Assembly (NCBI GenBank): GCA_964392965.1
Contig: CAYMSA010000078.1
Span: 1-7,168, forward strand
Direction: 5' to 3'
DNA: 7,168 nt
Source of the DNA: CAYMSA01 sp964392965
GTDB lineage: Bacteria; Actinomycetota; Coriobacteriia; Anaerosomatales; Anaerosomataceae
Shown here one piece after another: positions 5,847 to 7,168 of the stretch. The stretch's first letter is position 1. Each line of letters opens with the position of its first letter. The position numbers and the translations under genes were made by a program. Below the pieces are notes generated by a model. The model was not told the DNA's origin. It saw only the letters and a list, made by a program, of their open reading frames with translations, and made no database searches.

Positions 5847-6623
5847 TCAGCGCTCCAACCCGCTGCGTGCCCGGCCAACTGCGCGGCTCTTTGCTCCCCT
5901 TGGAGCGCGGCGCGGAGCCTTCGTCCGGACAGCCTCTGCTGCTGGTTTCGCGTTGCCGACATCTGCGGTGACACGCGCCTCGACAGCCTTCCCGTCGACA
6001 CCCTTGCTCCGCAGTTCTTCGGCGAGGGCGTCGCGGCGTTCGGCGGAGTCGTAGACCATGCCTGACTCGTCGCGGAGCTGCTCCGCTTCAATCTGCTGGG
6101 ACCGATCGTCGCGTTCTTGGGTGGCCCGGTCGATGCGGTCGGCGTGTTCCATGAGGGCGGCGGCTTCGGTGATCTCTTGGGTGGCGCGGGTGCGTTCGAT
6201 TTCGGCTTGGCGGTCGAGTTCGTCTTTGAGGCGCCGGGCGATGGCTGCTTCGTCGACGGCCCCGTCGACGTCGACCCCGTAGCGGGTGCGGATCTGGTCA
6301 CGCATCGAATCCCGGTAGCGGCCAGCTTCAGCCTCGACGGGCGCCCACGCCGAAGCTGTTTGGTAGGTGTGGGCGATGTCCTCGACGGTGGCCCGATCCC
6401 ACCACTCGTCGCGGGTAACCGCGGCGAGGTCGGCGCGGGTGGCCTGCCATTCGGCGGCCCGGCGGGCGTGCAGTTCGCGGGCTTCCTGGACGCTGGCGGC
6501 CTCGGCTTGGCGGGCCTGGCCGGCGCGTTGGTAGGCGATCATTTCGCCCATGCGGGCGGCGCCTTGGACGGCGACCTGGAGGTGGTGTTCGAAGACGTCT
6601 TCGATGCCATCTGACTCCGACAT
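5847..6623 (-). CDS. Coiled-coil protein associated with relaxase genes of actinobacterial mobile elements
   Basis: This 258-aa soluble protein is dominated by long charged helices: residues about 10-75 (HHLQVAVQGAARMGEMIAYQ and onward), a globular-looking middle with DEWWDRATVEDIAHTYQTA (about 72-90) and RTRYGVDVDGAV, then a coiled-coil rich in Glu/Arg (ARRLKDELDRQAEIERTR and on to EAEQLRDE). The C-terminus is basic and Ala/Arg-rich. Proteins of this type are often found directly downstream of relaxases in actinobacterial plasmids and conjugative elements and are usually called hypothetical or mobilization proteins; I infer a relaxosome or transfer accessory role from that context. The ATG at 6623 has a good ribosome site, AAGGGG (6629-6634), five bases upstream. 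It follows the upstream gene by 33 bp and is probably its operon partner. I see no catalytic motif. Confidence 0.75.
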   Translation of the reverse strand: MSESDGIEDVFEHHLQVAVQGAARMGEMIAYQRAGQARQAEAASVQEARELHARRAAEWQATRADLAAVTRDEWWDRATVEDIAHTYQTASAWAPVEAEAGRYRDSMRDQIRTRYGVDVDGAVDEAAIARRLKDELDRQAEIERTRATQEITEAAALMEHADRIDRATQERDDRSQQIEAEQLRDESGMVYDSAERRDALAEELRSKGVDGKAVEARVTADVGNAKPAAEAVRTKAPRRAPRGAKSRAVGRARSGLER

Positions 6624-6656
6624 ATCTGCCCCTTCTATGCGGTGGTGGTGGGTTGG

Positions 6657-7168
6657 TTAGCGTTCCAGGCCGCCCGGAGGCCGGCCGCTCTCGACGGCCC
6701 GCCGGCGCGGCTCGAGACGGTTAGGAACCGGGGACCCGGGTCGACCGGTGGTGGCGGCGCGCAGCGCCTCCTGCTCCGGACTCAACGTCGACGTCGGGGT
6801 TGCCGCGACGGGGACCGGCTGCTTGGGAAGCCGGTCGTGCACCAGCTTCAGCTCCCGGTCAATCACCAGCGCGAGTTCGCGGGCGCGGTCGGCTTCCCCG
6901 CGGGCCAGGTGGGCCTGATACACGGCCACCGACAGCTTCACCAGTTGGCGCAGCAGCGCCGCCTCCGCGGCGATGCCTTTGCCGCCGGTGGCGGCGGACA
7001 GCAGCAGCAGCGCGGTGCCGGAGGAGGACAGCCTGCCCACCCGTTTCGGGACGGTGGGCCAGCGCTTCAACTGGGCGGAGCGGCCGAGCGCATCGGCGGC
7101 CGCCGCGAGCGGTCCCGGGGTGGGCTCGACGCGGTGGGACCAGGCGGCGAACACGCCGGCGGACTCGC
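6657..7168 (-). CDS. C-terminal fragment, probably of a relaxase/mobilization nuclease
   Basis: The minus-strand frame is open from the window's right edge and ends at the TAA in 6657-6659. The visible segment reads ESAGVFAAWSHRVEPTPGPL, then AADALGRSAQLKRWP, a hydrophobic Gly/Ala-rich stretch (SSGTALLLLSAATGGKGIAA), LLRQLVKLSVAVYQAHLARG and a Pro/Arg-rich tail. This 'GVFAAWSxRVEPxPGPLAAAADALxRSAQ' pattern, as I recall it, forms the C-terminal region of actinobacterial MobA/relaxase proteins, which nick the origin of transfer and stay attached to the transferred strand. The catalytic Tyr and HUH residues would be outside the window. A GTG at 7154 could begin a separate small 165-aa protein, but the conserved-looking residues before it and absence of a ribosome site favour a fragment. 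The association with the following coiled-coil gene supports a mobilization role. Confidence 0.6.
   Translation of the reverse strand, partial: ESAGVFAAWSHRVEPTPGPLAAAADALGRSAQLKRWPTVPKRVGRLSSSGTALLLLSAATGGKGIAAEAALLRQLVKLSVAVYQAHLARGEADRARELALVIDRELKLVHDRLPKQPVPVAATPTSTLSPEQEALRAATTGRPGSPVPNRLEPRRRAVESGRPPGGLER

Noticed and set aside
5657..6301. Minus-strand open frame overlapping the coiled-coil gene
   Set aside because: Composition is Pro/Ser/Thr-rich, as expected from a frame-shifted reading of a high-GC gene, and the coiled-coil frame has a strong start.
6117..6614. + strand open frame rich in Gly/Val/Asp
   Set aside because: It is antisense to the coiled-coil gene with typical shadow composition and no start signal.
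5847..6674. Both right-hand proteins end in GLER
   Set aside because: Only about four residues match and the underlying DNA differs at several bases; it may be chance or an old duplication, not enough to call.

Overview
The window is GC-rich DNA (visibly about 65-70% in the flanks) with overlapping ATGA gene junctions, GTG starts and protein families typical of Actinomycetota, most likely the Mycobacteriales (Gordonia, Rhodococcus, Nocardia, Mycobacterium relatives). It reads as part of a conjugative plasmid or integrative conjugative element carrying a block of accessory genes.

Left edge (1-796, + strand): the C-terminal end of a TraG/VirD4-type coupling protein, joined by an ATGA overlap to a DUF4913 protein. 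Right edge (5847-7168, - strand): a C-terminal fragment that looks like the end of a relaxase, followed by a coiled-coil protein of the kind found next to actinobacterial relaxases. The two transfer modules point toward each other, and the accessory genes lie between them.

Accessory block, part A (806-2333, - strand): a two-gene unit made of a small three-TM protein, resembling in layout the Pycsar-effector-like (PycTM/DUF5706) membrane proteins, and a cytosolic TPR protein with seven exact 108-bp (36-residue) repeats. The genes are 16 bp apart and look co-transcribed. Their function is unknown, and this pair is the best candidate here for an undescribed system. A 271-bp gene-poor stretch upstream (2334-2604) holds a possible promoter with a small palindrome. 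Part B (2605-2814, - strand): a 69-aa protein of unknown function with a possible Cys/His zinc knuckle.

Part C (2943-5683): a Type II restriction-modification system with repair. A C5 cytosine methyltransferase is followed, through an ATGA overlap, by a PD-(D/E)XK endonuclease, both on the - strand. A Vsr-type T:G mismatch endonuclease is divergently transcribed on the + strand. The methyltransferase would protect host DNA, the nuclease would cut unmethylated DNA, and Vsr would repair T:G mismatches formed when 5-methylcytosine deaminates. On a mobile element such a set would defend the host against phage and plasmids and would also help stabilise the element itself. No tRNA, rRNA, CRISPR array, transposase or integrase is visible.
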